Positions 38,118 through 47,953 of a DNA stretch of 63,805 nucleotides are shown piece by piece. Below the pieces are notes generated by a model. The model saw nothing but the letters and a program-made list of their open reading frames with translations. It was not told the DNA's origin and made no database searches. The stretch covers positions 1 to 63,805 of the forward strand of contig NZ_NKJI01000027.1 of NCBI RefSeq assembly GCF_002277815.1. Direction: 5' to 3'. The position numbers and the translations under genes are program-made. This stretch comes from Pseudomonas sp. ERMR1:02. GTDB taxonomy: Bacteria > Pseudomonadota > Gammaproteobacteria > Pseudomonadales > Pseudomonadaceae. How positions within the stretch are numbered: the stretch's first letter is position 1; every line of letters starts with the position of its first letter.

Positions 38118-39853
38118 GCGCGCTCTGGCCGTACTGGTTCCGCCCCTGGTGGCTGTTGTTGTTGCCGCTGCTGGGCTGGTTGCTGTGGAAACTCTGGCAC
38201 CGCCAAAAGCGCGCCGGGCGTTGGCAGATGATTCTGCCGCCGGCCTTTCATGCGGCACTGCTCAGTGGTGGCAGCGGACGCGACAGTAAACTGCCATGGG
38301 TGGCCTTGGGTGTGGCGTGGCTTCTCACCGTACTCGCGCTGCTTGGGCCGAGCTGGGAGCGTGTCGAGCAGCTCGCCCAGAAACCCGCCGACCCATTGGT
38401 GGTGATCCTTGAGTTGACCCCGGAAATGCTCGCCACCGACGTTCAGCCCAACCGTCTGGAACAGGCACGGCGCAAGCTCTTCGACCTGCTGCAAAACCGC
38501 AGCGACGCGCAGACCGCCATCGTCGTATTTGCCGGTAGCGCACACACGCTCGTGCCGCTGTCGGACGATCTGGCCACCAGCCACAATCTGCTGGATGCCC
38601 TCAAGCCGTCGTTGATGCCCGAAGCCGGCCATCGCGCCGATCTGGCGGTGATCAAGGCCCTGACCCTGCTGGAACAAGGCGCCCTTGGCGACGGCCGGAT
38701 TCTACTGATCGGCTCGACCCTGACGGAACAGGAACGCCTGGGGATTCGTCGTGCACTGAGCGGCAAATCCACCCAGTTCCTGATGCTTGGCATCGGCACC
38801 GCCGAGGGCGCGCCGATCACCCAGGAGGATGGCAGTTTTCTCAAGGACGAACAGGGTGCGATTCTGGTGCCCCATCTGGACGAGCCGGGCCTGAAAGCCT
38901 TCGCCGATGATCTGGACGGACGCTATCGCCACGCGCGCCTGGCTGACAGCGATCTGCGGGCTCTTGGCTTGCTCGATGGCCCGCGCAACCTGCGCAACGA
39001 CGGCCAGACCTTGCGTTTGGACAGTTGGGCCGATCAGGGTTACTGGTTGCTATTGCCGCTGTTGCTGCTGGCGGCCTGCGCCGGTCGTCGTGGCTGGTTG
39101 CTCTGCCTGCCGTTGCTGCTGGCGCTGCCACAATCAAGCTATGCCTTCGATTTTCAGGATCTGTGGTTGCGCCCCGACCAACAAGGCATGCACCTGCTCA
39201 AGCAGCAACGCCCGGCCGAGGCCGCTCAGCACTTCGAAGATCATCAGTGGCAAGGCGTGGCCCTCTACGATGCCGGCGATTACAGCGGCGCCGCCCAGCG
39301 GTTCGCCGAAGGCAACGATGCCCATGCCCACTACAATCGAGGCAACGCCCTGGCCAAAAGTGGTGAGCTGGAGGCAGCGCTGGATGCGTATGAACAGGCA
39401 CTTGAACGCCAACCGGACTTGCGCCCGGCGTTGACCAACAAGGCATTGGTGGAAAGCCTGCTCAAGCAGAAAACCACCCCGCCCACCGCCGAGCCAGACA
39501 AAACCGCCAACGAGGAGTCCCAGACTGCTGCGCAAGAACCACCACCTGGCGCTGCCACGCAGGCGCAGAGCCCGGGCGAGCCGAAAAACGCTGAGCAACA
39601 GTCTGGCTCCGATACCGAACAATCGCCCAAGGCGCCGCCAAAGGCTGGCACCAATGAAGTTCCGGGCAGCGAGTTGGGGGACGAACAGCACACCACGCCG
39701 CCCATGCGACCGGCCAGCGACAGCATCGAGGGCGAACAGCAGCAGGCACTGGAGCAATGGCTGCGGCAGATTCCGGATGATCCGGGGGAATTGCTCAGGC
39801 GCAAATTCTGGTACGAACAGCAACAACATCAGGATCAGGGAAAAATTCGATGA
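38114..39853 (+). CDS. batB: VWA plus TPR membrane protein, BatB/BatC-like fusion
   Basis: A 579-aa protein with N-terminal helices (residues 12-26, 62-80), a VWA domain, a second helix pair (about 305-345), then TPR repeats (AHYNRGNALAKSGELEAALD, AYEQALERQPDLRPALTNKA) and a low-complexity Pro/Ala/Glu-rich tail with many Gln residues. It combines what are BatB (VWA) and BatC (TPR) in other bacteria. The adhesion-site motif is degenerate: residues 100-104 read E-L-T-P-E where D-x-S-x-S is expected, so metal binding is doubtful. Starts by overlap with batA. Confidence 0.86.
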   Translation: MSALWPYWFRPWWLLLLPLLGWLLWKLWHRQKRAGRWQMILPPAFHAALLSGGSGRDSKLPWVALGVAWLLTVLALLGPSWERVEQLAQKPADPLVVILELTPEMLATDVQPNRLEQARRKLFDLLQNRSDAQTAIVVFAGSAHTLVPLSDDLATSHNLLDALKPSLMPEAGHRADLAVIKALTLLEQGALGDGRILLIGSTLTEQERLGIRRALSGKSTQFLMLGIGTAEGAPITQEDGSFLKDEQGAILVPHLDEPGLKAFADDLDGRYRHARLADSDLRALGLLDGPRNLRNDGQTLRLDSWADQGYWLLLPLLLLAACAGRRGWLLCLPLLLALPQSSYAFDFQDLWLRPDQQGMHLLKQQRPAEAAQHFEDHQWQGVALYDAGDYSGAAQRFAEGNDAHAHYNRGNALAKSGELEAALDAYEQALERQPDLRPALTNKALVESLLKQKTTPPTAEPDKTANEESQTAAQEPPPGAATQAQSPGEPKNAEQQSGSDTEQSPKAPPKAGTNEVPGSELGDEQHTTPPMRPASDSIEGEQQQALEQWLRQIPDDPGELLRRKFWYEQQQHQDQGKIR

Positions 39854-41490
39854 CCCGCTTCACCGCTTTCATGTTCGCCATTGTGTTGTGGACCACTCAG
39901 GCCCAGGCAGCCGAGTTGGTCGCCAGTGTCGATCGCACGCACCTGAACTCCGGCGAGACGATCGAACTGACCCTGGAATCCAACGACGTGACACAGTTCG
40001 GCAAGCCTGACCTGACGCCACTGGCGCCGCTGTTCGAAGTGCGTGGCACCCGCCAGGTCAACCAGTTGAACACCCTCAACGGCGACAACCGCGCCACCAC
40101 TCGCTGGATCGTCACCCTGCTGCCGCTGCAAAACGGCAGCGTGGTGATCCCGTCGCTGAAGCTGGGCGACGTCCAGAGCCAGCCGATAACCGTGCAAGTG
40201 GTCGAGAGTCAGGCCCAGGAGAATCCGAACAAACTGGCCGCGGTGTTCATCGACGCCAGTCTCGATCAAACCAGCGTGTACGTGCAGGCCCAGGCGATCC
40301 TGACCTTGCGTATCTACCATTCGGTGTCGCTGTACGACGACAGCAGCCTGCCGCCATTGCAGATACCCGATGCGCGCATCGAGCAGTTGGGCGAATCACG
40401 AACCTACGAAAAAGACATCAACGGCGTGCGCCACGGCGTGATCGAAATGCGCTACGCGATCTACCCGCAACACAGCGGTGAGTTGATTATTCCAGGGCAG
40501 ATCTTCAATGCCGCGCTCGTGGATGCGCAACCTATCAAGGACGCTGCATCGCAGACACCGAAGTCCGGCAAACTGATGCGTGTCAGCTCTGGCGAACTCC
40601 TGCTGACGGTCAAGGCCAAACCCATCACCTACCCCGCCGACCTGCCCTGGTTACCGGCTCGCAGCCTGACGCTCAGCGAAACCTGGAATCCGGAGCCGGA
40701 GCACGTTCAGGCGGGCGACTCACTGACCCGCAGTCTGACGGTGAAGGCCGAAGGCCTGGCCAGTTCGCAACTGCCGCCGCTATCGGGCACCGAAGTCAGC
40801 GGCTTGCGCCGTTATCCGGATCAACCGGTGCTGGGCAACCAGAACAGCGAGCGTGGCCTGGTCGGCAGTCGCGAGGACCGCGAAGCGCTGGTGCCGGCCC
40901 GCAGCGGTTCAATTGAGTTGCCGTCGGTTGAAGTGGTCTGGTGGAACACTTTCGAAGACCACCTTGAACACAGCAGCCTGCCGGCCAGAACCCTGCAAGT
41001 GGCGGCCAATCCGAGCCTGATGGTCGACACACCGGCCGGCACCTCACCACTCAACGCATCTGCCGACAGCGAAACCCTGTGGCGCTGGAAGCTCAGCAGC
41101 CTGATCCTGGCTTGCACCACCCTTCTTGGCTTCGGCCTGTGGTGGCGAGCGCGCTGGCAACCGGCAATCCTGCGTGCAACGCAAGCCGGCCCAAGCCCGC
41201 GCACCGTGCTCGACGAGCTCAAGCGCGCCTGCCAGGCCAACGACTCCCACGCCACCCGCCAGGCCCTCGACGCCTGGGCCCGGCAGCAACCGGAAACCCT
41301 GGCCGACATGGCCGCCCGTTTCGTACCACTGTCCGACGCGCTGGACGGCTTGAACGGTGCGCTGTACAGCGAGACCGGCCAGCATTGGCAGGGGGAAGAA
41401 CTGTGGCGGGTGATTCGTACGATCCCGATAACTGAACGGGCTCAGGACCCAACTGGCGACAGTGGGCTGCCACCGCTTTATCCCAAATAG
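39850..41490 (+). CDS. batD: BatD-like protein
   Basis: A 546-aa protein with a signal peptide (FMFAIVLWTTQAQAAE, cleavage after AQA), a long beta-rich periplasmic part (LVASVDRTHLNSGETIELTL, ITVQVVESQ), and one C-terminal transmembrane helix (LSSLILACTTLLGFGLWW) followed by a cytoplasmic helical tail. This is the BatD (oxygen-tolerance) architecture. Starts by ATGA overlap with the previous gene and ends the operon. Followed by a family B REP. In other bacteria Bat proteins help with oxidative or periplasmic stress; the role in Pseudomonas is not settled. Confidence 0.88.
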   Translation: MTRFTAFMFAIVLWTTQAQAAELVASVDRTHLNSGETIELTLESNDVTQFGKPDLTPLAPLFEVRGTRQVNQLNTLNGDNRATTRWIVTLLPLQNGSVVIPSLKLGDVQSQPITVQVVESQAQENPNKLAAVFIDASLDQTSVYVQAQAILTLRIYHSVSLYDDSSLPPLQIPDARIEQLGESRTYEKDINGVRHGVIEMRYAIYPQHSGELIIPGQIFNAALVDAQPIKDAASQTPKSGKLMRVSSGELLLTVKAKPITYPADLPWLPARSLTLSETWNPEPEHVQAGDSLTRSLTVKAEGLASSQLPPLSGTEVSGLRRYPDQPVLGNQNSERGLVGSREDREALVPARSGSIELPSVEVVWWNTFEDHLEHSSLPARTLQVAANPSLMVDTPAGTSPLNASADSETLWRWKLSSLILACTTLLGFGLWWRARWQPAILRATQAGPSPRTVLDELKRACQANDSHATRQALDAWARQQPETLADMAARFVPLSDALDGLNGALYSETGQHWQGEELWRVIRTIPITERAQDPTGDSGLPPLYPK

Positions 41491-41503
41491 AAGCCGCCCC
41501 CCC

Positions 41504-41640
41504 TGATCGTTCCCACGCTCCGCGTGGGAATGCCGCCTGGGACGCTCCGCGTTCCGCTCGCGACGCACGGCTTGAGACTTGCGCAATGGTGACGCGGAGC
41601 GTCACGGGATGCATTCCCACGCGGAGCGTGGGAACGATCA
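41504..41640. repeat. REP inverted pair, family B
   Basis: TGATCGTTCCCACGCTCCGC at 41504 opposes an exact complementary 30-base arm ending at 41640. Inner copies of GACGCTCCGCG/CGCGGAGCGTC occur between them. This family is distinct in sequence from the GTAGGAGC type and occurs three times in this window. Confidence 0.9.
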
Positions 41641-41773
41641 GTACGGTGAACAGTTCGCAAGGTCGTGACTGTCGGCGGCTGGCCACATTGAACGCGTTTG
41701 CCAGTAAACTCTCTCCCCTTTCGCCGCTGTCATTTCCTTCGCGGCCATCACCTTTCAAGTAGCGGAGTTCGCC

Positions 41774-43018
41774 TTGCGTCTGTTCCACACCTCCGACTGG
41801 CACCTTGGGCAGAACCTGCATGGCCAGGATCGCGATTTCGAGCACGGCTGTTTTCTCGACTGGCTGCTGCGTCAGCTCAAACTCGATCAGCCCGATGTGC
41901 TGCTGATCGCCGGCGATATCTTCGACACGGTCAACCCACCGGTCAAAGCCCAGGAACGCCTTTACGACTTCATCGTCAGCGCCCACGAGCAGCAGCCGCT
42001 GCTGACCATCGTGATGATTGCCGGCAACCACGATTCCGGCTCGCGGATCGAATTGCCCGCGCCGTTGATGCGCCGTTTGCGCACCCATGCATTGGGTCGG
42101 GTGCTGTGGCTGGATGACGGTCAACTGGACGCCGAACGCCTGTTGCTGCCGTTGCCCGATGCCAGCGGCAACATCGCCGGCTGGTGCCTGGCGCTGCCGT
42201 TCCTGCGTCCGGCCGAAGTCACCGGTGCGCATCTGGGCGACAACTACCTGCGCGGTATCGGCCAGGTTCACGAATGGCTGATCGAAGCGGCCAACGCCAA
42301 GCGCCAACCGGGTCAGGCACTGATCGCCATCAGCCACGCGCACATGGCCGGCGGTTCGGTGTCGGAAGATTCCGAGCGCAGCCTGATCATCGGCAACGCC
42401 GAAGCCCTGCCCGCCAGCTTGTTCGGGCCGAGCATCAGCTACGTCGCCCTCGGTCATTTGCACAAGCCGCAGAAGGTCAATGGTGAAGAACGGATTCGCT
42501 ACAGCGGTTCGCCGATTCCGCTGTCGTTCTCCGAAATCGCTTACCAGCACCAGATTCTCGACGTCACCCTCGACGGCGAATCGCTGATCAGCATCGAACC
42601 CAAACTCATTCCCCGCGCCGTGAATCTACAACGCATCGGCCCGGCGCCATTGGCGGACATTTTGCTGCAACTGGCCGACCTGCCGAACATCGACCTGTTG
42701 GCCGACTACCAGCGCCAGCCATGGCTGGAAGTGCGGGTGCGCCTCGACGAACCACAACCGGACTTGCGTCACCAAGTGGAAACCGCCTTGCAAGGCAAGG
42801 CCGTGCGCCTGGTGCGCATCGCGGCCGAATACGCCGGCAACGGCAGCCGTGAAGGCAACGATGACGGTGCGACGCTGATCGAACTGGACCAACTCACGCC
42901 CCAGGAACTGTTCAGCCGCGCCTGGCAGGACAACTACGGCAGCGAGGTTGACGAACAAACCCTCAAGGACTTTGCCGAGCTGCTGCAAGATGTGCAGATG
43001 GAGAGCGAACAGCCATGA
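41774..43018 (+). CDS. sbcD: exonuclease SbcD (Mre11 family)
   Basis: Nuclease subunit of the SbcCD complex that cleaves DNA hairpins and protein-blocked ends, 414 aa. The phosphoesterase metal motifs are in order: FHTSDWHLGQ (Asp8, His10), IAGDIFD, IAGNHDSGS, ISHAHMAG and ALGHLHKPQ. The start is a TTG at 41774, supported by GGAG seven bases upstream and by the conserved MRLFHTSDWHLG beginning; no usable ATG lies nearby. The stop overlaps the sbcC start (ATGA). Long palindromes such as the REP pairs here are plausible natural substrates, an inference. Confidence 0.95.
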   Translation: MRLFHTSDWHLGQNLHGQDRDFEHGCFLDWLLRQLKLDQPDVLLIAGDIFDTVNPPVKAQERLYDFIVSAHEQQPLLTIVMIAGNHDSGSRIELPAPLMRRLRTHALGRVLWLDDGQLDAERLLLPLPDASGNIAGWCLALPFLRPAEVTGAHLGDNYLRGIGQVHEWLIEAANAKRQPGQALIAISHAHMAGGSVSEDSERSLIIGNAEALPASLFGPSISYVALGHLHKPQKVNGEERIRYSGSPIPLSFSEIAYQHQILDVTLDGESLISIEPKLIPRAVNLQRIGPAPLADILLQLADLPNIDLLADYQRQPWLEVRVRLDEPQPDLRHQVETALQGKAVRLVRIAAEYAGNGSREGNDDGATLIELDQLTPQELFSRAWQDNYGSEVDEQTLKDFAELLQDVQMESEQP

Positions 43019-46000
43019 AGATCCTCGCCATTCGCCTGAAAAACCTCGCCTCGCTGGCCGGCCCTTTCGAGATCGACTTCACCGCCGAACCGCTGGCAAG
43101 CGCCGGCCTGTTCGCGATTACCGGCCCGACCGGCGCGGGTAAGAGCACGTTGCTCGATGCCTTGTGCCTGGCGTTGTTCGGCACTGTGCCGCGGCTCAAC
43201 AGTGTCCAGCCATCAGCCAAGGCGCCGGACGTTGACGGCGAAATCGGCACCGGCGATCCACGCACGCTGTTGCGTCGCGGTACCGGTGAAGGCTACGCGG
43301 AAGTGGATTTCGTCGGCATTGACGGTCGCCGCTATCGCGCTCGCTGGGAAGCCAACCGCGCAAGGGAGAAAGCTGGTGGCAGGCTGCAAGCCAGTCGGCA
43401 AAGCTTGCGTGACATCGACCAGGATCAACTGCTGGCCAGTCAAAAGCTTGAGTTCAAAAGCAAGATCGAGTCGGTACTGGGCCTGAACTTCGAACAGTTC
43501 ACCCGCGCCGTGCTGCTGGCGCAAAGCGAGTTCAGCGCCTTCCTCAAAGCCGATGATAACGACCGCAGCGAACTGCTGGAAAAACTCACCGACACGGCGC
43601 TCTATACCCGGCTGGGCCGTCGCGCTTTCGACAAGACCAAAGAAGCCCGCGAAGCGCACAAGCTGCTGCAGGATCAGGCCAACGGCGTCACGCCGCTGGC
43701 GCCCGAAGCCCGGGCGGAACTGGATGAGCGCTTCAACGCAGCAAAACAACATTTGAAATTGCAGCAGGCCCAGCTCAAGCAGCTTGAGTTACAGCACACC
43801 TGGCTCAAGGAATTGCGTCAGTTACAGGACGCGCAACACAGCGCCACCGAACAACGGCAAGCGGCTCAGACCCATTGGCAAAGCCTGGCCGGCGAGCGCT
43901 TGAAGCTGACCCGCCTGGAGCAACTGGCGCCGCAACGGCACCAGTTTGCCCGCAAAGCCCAGATCGACGCGTTGCTAACACCCTTGGCGGCGCACATTGC
44001 CCAACATACGCAACAGCATGGCGAATTCGGCGAGCGCCAAACGCAGCTGGAGCAACGTCTCAGCGCAACCCGGATCACATTGGGCGAAGCGCAACAGCGG
44101 CAAACCGATGGCGCACCGTTGCTGCGCCAGGCCTTCGAAGAGCAAAGCACCCTCGCCCGTCTCGCCAGGGATGCCGCCCTGAGCGCTGAAACACAGCACA
44201 AAGCCGAACTGGCCTGCACCCAGGGCCAGAGCGCGATTCAAACCTTGCACGAACGGCAAATCCAGGTCGCCGAACACTTGCAGCGCATGGCCGCCGCGCT
44301 GGAACGAAGCGTCCATCTGGCGCCGTTGAGCGATGCCTGGCATGCCTATCGAGATCGCCTGCAACAGTTGATGTTGATCGGCAATCGACTGAATCAGGGG
44401 CAGGCCGAACTGGCCAATCTCGAACTAAACGCGACGCGTACCGCACAAGCGCTCACCGCGCAGAAACAGCAGCTGGAAGTGTTGTTCAACGAGGCCGGTG
44501 CCGAACCGGATGCCGTCGCCGAGCAGATCGGCATTCTCGGCAACCTGTTGCAGGACAACCGCAAACAACTGCGCGCCATTGAAGACTTGACGCGGTTGTG
44601 GGCCAGCCAACAGGAACTCGACAAGCGCGCTGCCGAGTTGCAACAGCGCCAGCTCATCGCGCAACAGGAACGCGAGCGCCTGACTCAGGACGGGGTAAAA
44701 ACCAAGTCTGAACTGAGCGTCGCCGAGCAGACCCTCAACGTCACCCGCGATCTGCTGGAGCGTCAGCGACTGGCGCGTAGTGCCAGTGTCGAAGAATTGC
44801 GCACGCAGTTGCAGGATGATCAGCCATGCCCCGTTTGTGGCAGCCACGAGCATCCGTATCACCAGCCCGAAGCGCTGCTGCAAAGCCTCGGCCGTTTCGA
44901 TGAAAGCGAACAAGCCAACGCCCAGAAAGCCGTCGACCTGCTCAAGGAAAAACTCACCGATCTGCGCGCAGAAGTCGGCGGCCTGATCGCTCAACAAAAA
45001 GAGCTGCTGCAACAGCAGGAGCAATTGGCAACCCAGCAACAAGCCTTGTCGCCGAGCCTTGAAGCGCATCCCCTGACAACCCAACTGTTGAGTCAGGACG
45101 TCGACAAGCGCGACGGATGGCTGACCCGGCAAAACAGTCAGTTGAATCAAAGCATCACCCAGGATGAGCAAAGACAAACCGCCCTACTCACCCTGCAACA
45201 GGATGCCGCGCGCCTGACTCAGCAATTGCGCCACGCCGAAACCGCGCATCAGCAAGCGGCCCGGCATTTGGACAATCAACAGCGCGAACTGAGCAGTGAC
45301 CGTCAGCGTCTGGACGAAGAACTCACCGCGTTCGCCAGCCTGCTGCCGACCGAAACCCTGCAAGCGCTGCGTATTGAGCCGGCCGCGACCTTCATGCAAC
45401 TCGATCGGCAGATCACCGAGCGCCTGGCGCAACTCGATCAACAGAAGGAAGAGCTCGCCGAACAGCAACAGCGTCAGCAAAACCTCGAGAAGGAACAGGA
45501 TCGGCAGCAAACCCGCGTGCAACAGTTACAAGCGGCCGAACAGCAGCTCAATGCGCTGACTGAACAAAAACGGGCGTGCCAGCACACGCTCGGGCAGTTG
45601 CTCGGCGAGCACGGCAGCGCCGAGCAGTGGCAGCAGCAACTGGAACGGGGTGTGGAAACCGCACGCAGCGCCGAAACCACGACCGCTCAGGAGCTGCAAA
45701 GCGTCCACACGCAACAGGTGCGAATCGCCGCCGAACTCAAGTCCCAGCAAGAGCGTTTGCAAGCTCTGGAAAGCGAGGGCACGGAACTGGCCGGCAACAT
45801 CGCCGACTGGCGCGCCCGTCATCCGGAGCTGGATGACGGTGGCCTCGAAGACCTGCTGCGCGTCGATGACGCCCAGGTCAGCGAGCTGCGCCAACGCTTG
45901 CAGCACAGCGAAAAAGCCATCGAACAGGCCAGCGTCCTGGTGCAGGAGCGCGACAAGCGTTTGCTCGATCACCAGGCGCAGCACAACGGTAACCTTGACG

Positions 46001-46656
46001 CCGAACAACTCGATACCGCCCTCCCCGAACTGCAAAACCAGTGCGCCGTCAGCGAACAGCTTTGCGCCGAACTCCGCGCCCAACAGGCCGAGGACCAACG
46101 CCGGCAGAACGCCAATCAGGCGTTGGCGCAGCAAATTGCCGAGGCTTACACCGAGTATCAACGCTGGGCACGCCTGAATGCATTGATCGGCTCGGCCACC
46201 GGCGACACCTTCCGCAAGATCGCCCAGGCCTACAACCTCGATCTGCTGGTGCACCACGCCAACGTGCAACTGCGCCAACTGGTGCGGCGCTATCGCCTCA
46301 AACGGGGCGGCAGCATGCTCGGGCTGTTGGTGATGGACACCGAGATGGGCGACGAACTGCGTTCGGTGCATTCGTTGTCCGGCGGTGAGACCTTCCTGGT
46401 GTCGCTGGCCCTGGCGTTGGGTCTGGCATCGATGGCGTCGAGCACGCTGAAAATCGAATCGCTGTTCATCGACGAGGGCTTTGGCAGCCTTGACCCGGAA
46501 TCTTTGCAACTGGCCATGGACGCCCTCGATGGCTTGCAGGCCCAGGGGCGCAAGGTCGCGGTGATTTCCCACGTACAGGAAATGCATGAGCGGATTCCGG
46601 TGCAGATTCAGGTTCACCGTCAGGGCAATGGCCTGAGCACCCTGGAGGTGAAATGA
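43015..46656 (+). CDS. sbcC: exonuclease SbcC (Rad50 family ATPase)
   Basis: The SMC-like ATPase partner of SbcD, 1213 aa. Walker A is TGPTGAGKST (residues 36-45). Two long Gln/Glu-rich coiled-coil stretches flank the zinc hook Cys605-Pro-Val-Cys608 (PCPVCGSHEH). The C-terminal ABC signature is LSGGETFLVSLALALGL and Walker B is LFIDEGFGSLDPES. The repeated Gln-rich codons (CAGCAA tracts) are typical of the coiled coil in Pseudomonas. Linked to sbcD and to the downstream GST gene by four-base overlaps. Intact. Confidence 0.95.
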   Translation: MKILAIRLKNLASLAGPFEIDFTAEPLASAGLFAITGPTGAGKSTLLDALCLALFGTVPRLNSVQPSAKAPDVDGEIGTGDPRTLLRRGTGEGYAEVDFVGIDGRRYRARWEANRAREKAGGRLQASRQSLRDIDQDQLLASQKLEFKSKIESVLGLNFEQFTRAVLLAQSEFSAFLKADDNDRSELLEKLTDTALYTRLGRRAFDKTKEAREAHKLLQDQANGVTPLAPEARAELDERFNAAKQHLKLQQAQLKQLELQHTWLKELRQLQDAQHSATEQRQAAQTHWQSLAGERLKLTRLEQLAPQRHQFARKAQIDALLTPLAAHIAQHTQQHGEFGERQTQLEQRLSATRITLGEAQQRQTDGAPLLRQAFEEQSTLARLARDAALSAETQHKAELACTQGQSAIQTLHERQIQVAEHLQRMAAALERSVHLAPLSDAWHAYRDRLQQLMLIGNRLNQGQAELANLELNATRTAQALTAQKQQLEVLFNEAGAEPDAVAEQIGILGNLLQDNRKQLRAIEDLTRLWASQQELDKRAAELQQRQLIAQQERERLTQDGVKTKSELSVAEQTLNVTRDLLERQRLARSASVEELRTQLQDDQPCPVCGSHEHPYHQPEALLQSLGRFDESEQANAQKAVDLLKEKLTDLRAEVGGLIAQQKELLQQQEQLATQQQALSPSLEAHPLTTQLLSQDVDKRDGWLTRQNSQLNQSITQDEQRQTALLTLQQDAARLTQQLRHAETAHQQAARHLDNQQRELSSDRQRLDEELTAFASLLPTETLQALRIEPAATFMQLDRQITERLAQLDQQKEELAEQQQRQQNLEKEQDRQQTRVQQLQAAEQQLNALTEQKRACQHTLGQLLGEHGSAEQWQQQLERGVETARSAETTTAQELQSVHTQQVRIAAELKSQQERLQALESEGTELAGNIADWRARHPELDDGGLEDLLRVDDAQVSELRQRLQHSEKAIEQASVLVQERDKRLLDHQAQHNGNLDAEQLDTALPELQNQCAVSEQLCAELRAQQAEDQRRQNANQALAQQIAEAYTEYQRWARLNALIGSATGDTFRKIAQAYNLDLLVHHANVQLRQLVRRYRLKRGGSMLGLLVMDTEMGDELRSVHSLSGGETFLVSLALALGLASMASSTLKIESLFIDEGFGSLDPESLQLAMDALDGLQAQGRKVAVISHVQEMHERIPVQIQVHRQGNGLSTLEVK

Positions 46657-47249
46657 CCACGCTGTATTCTTTTCGCCGCTGCCCGTACGCCATGCGGGCG
46701 CGCATGGCCCTGCGTTATGCGGGGGTTGCCGTGAACATCGTCGAAGTCAGCCTCAAGGCCAAACCCGCCGAGATGCTCGCGCTGTCGAGCAAAGGCACGG
46801 TGCCGGTGCTGAGCGTTGAAGGCCGGGTCATCGACGAAAGCCTGGAAATCATGCGCTGGGCCGTCGCGCAGAATGATCCGCAGGACTGGTTGCTCAAGGG
46901 CGATCAGCAAGGGCAACTCGCCATGGCGGCGTTGATTGAGGAGAACGATCAGGCGTTCAAGGTGCATCTGAACCGCTACAAGTACGCCGAACGCTATCCC
47001 GATCAACCGATGGCGTTTTATCGCGCCGAAGGTGAGGTGTTCCTTCGCAGACTTAATGAGTTGCTGGAGGGGCGCGACTACCTGCTGACCGGACATCCAT
47101 GCCTGGCCGATGTGGCGTTGATGCCGTTCATACGGCAATTCGCCCATGTCGATCGTGAGTGGTTTGCGCAGACGCCATATCGACGGTTGCAGGCGTGGTT
47201 ACAGCGGCTTCTTGAGTCGGACCTGTTCACCTCGATCATGAAAAAATAA
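46653..47249 (+). CDS. glutathione S-transferase family protein
   Basis: A 198-aa protein with an N-terminal thioredoxin-fold GST domain. The active-site-like Cys lies in FRRCPYAMRARM, as in Cys-type (omega/glutaredoxin-like) GSTs, the cis-Pro loop in KGTVPVLSVEG and the glutathione-binding ESLEIMRW. A helical C-terminal domain follows (YLLTGHPCLADVALMPFIRQ). The start overlaps the sbcC stop (46653-46656), so it is translated with the repair complex, a linkage I cannot explain functionally. Substrate unknown. Confidence 0.9.
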   Translation: MTTLYSFRRCPYAMRARMALRYAGVAVNIVEVSLKAKPAEMLALSSKGTVPVLSVEGRVIDESLEIMRWAVAQNDPQDWLLKGDQQGQLAMAALIEENDQAFKVHLNRYKYAERYPDQPMAFYRAEGEVFLRRLNELLEGRDYLLTGHPCLADVALMPFIRQFAHVDREWFAQTPYRRLQAWLQRLLESDLFTSIMKK

Positions 47250-47258
47250 CCAATCCCC

Positions 47259-47360
47259 TGTAGGAGCGAGCATGCTCGCGATGGTCGCCAACGATTACGC
47301 GGGAAGCCTGACACCCCATGGTGTTCTCAGGTCCATCGCGAGCATGCTCGCTCCTACAGA
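47259..47360. repeat. REP inverted pair, family A
   Basis: CTGTAGGAGCGAGCATGCTC at 47259 faces an exact complement ending at 47360. Each arm contains the inner palindrome GAGCATGCTC. Lies between the convergent GST and small exported-protein genes. Confidence 0.9.
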
Positions 47361-47371
47361 GGGTTGTGCTG

Positions 47372-47629
47372 TTACGCCAACACTTCACACATCCCAATCA
47401 CCGAGCAATCAATCTGGAAGGGGCCGAAAAAGGCCATTTCAGGTTTGACCGGCGGGTTGCCGGCCAACATGCCCATGGCGCTGGCTGTCTCGATGTTGCG
47501 CGCGATGTTGTGATTGGCCTCGATGGCCCGTGCCACCCCACCTATCGAACCTTGCCCGATCCCCAGCAAGGAAAAGCCATTGGTAATGAATGCCAGGAAG
47601 GCGATGAGCAAAAGTTTGCAACGGTTCAT
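47372..47629 (-). CDS. small exported hypothetical protein
   Basis: An 85-aa protein with a hydrophobic N-terminus like a signal peptide (CKLLLIAFLAFITNGFSLLG), then GIGQGSIGGVARAIEANHNI and a short Cys-containing tail (FQIDCSVIGMC). I do not recognise the family. The start overlaps the stop of the preceding small gene (ATGA, 47626-47629), and GGGAG lies ten bases before it, so the pair is coupled. The ORF is intact with normal codon use. Confidence 0.6.
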   Translation of the reverse strand: MNRCKLLLIAFLAFITNGFSLLGIGQGSIGGVARAIEANHNIARNIETASAMGMLAGNPPVKPEMAFFGPFQIDCSVIGMCEVLA

Positions 47630-47838
47630 GCTCCGCCGACTCCCACGAGATCAGCCTGATCAGCCATCGCCTGTTGCGCGTGGTGTTCAAACTGGATGCC
47701 AGGATGTGCGACTTGAATAGGCGCTTCGAAGGATTGTTGCGACTGCGGCGAAAGACTGAAAACCAGCACCATGACCAGGTAAAGACCGATAGCCACATAG
47801 GCGCCGTGTTTGGCAGAAGTGATGATTGCGCTGGCCAT
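47626..47838 (-). CDS. small membrane protein, hypothetical
   Basis: A 70-aa protein with one transmembrane helix at about residues 12-31 (GAYVAIGLYLVMVLVFSL) and a polar C-terminal part (SPQSQQSFEAPIQVAHPGIQ). The ATG 47838 is preceded by GGAG with a six-base spacer, better than the ATG six codons upstream. Coupled to the following exported protein by a four-base overlap. Family unknown. Confidence 0.6.
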   Translation of the reverse strand: MASAIITSAKHGAYVAIGLYLVMVLVFSLSPQSQQSFEAPIQVAHPGIQFEHHAQQAMADQADLVGVGGA

Positions 47839-47953
47839 GATGTACTCCGTGGACATGTTTCAGAGTCCACAGAATCGATCAAAAAGGCATCGATAACCAA
47901 CAAGGCTTGTCTATAGCAACTATCAGCTGCGTTGATCATTAAGCGAGACTATT

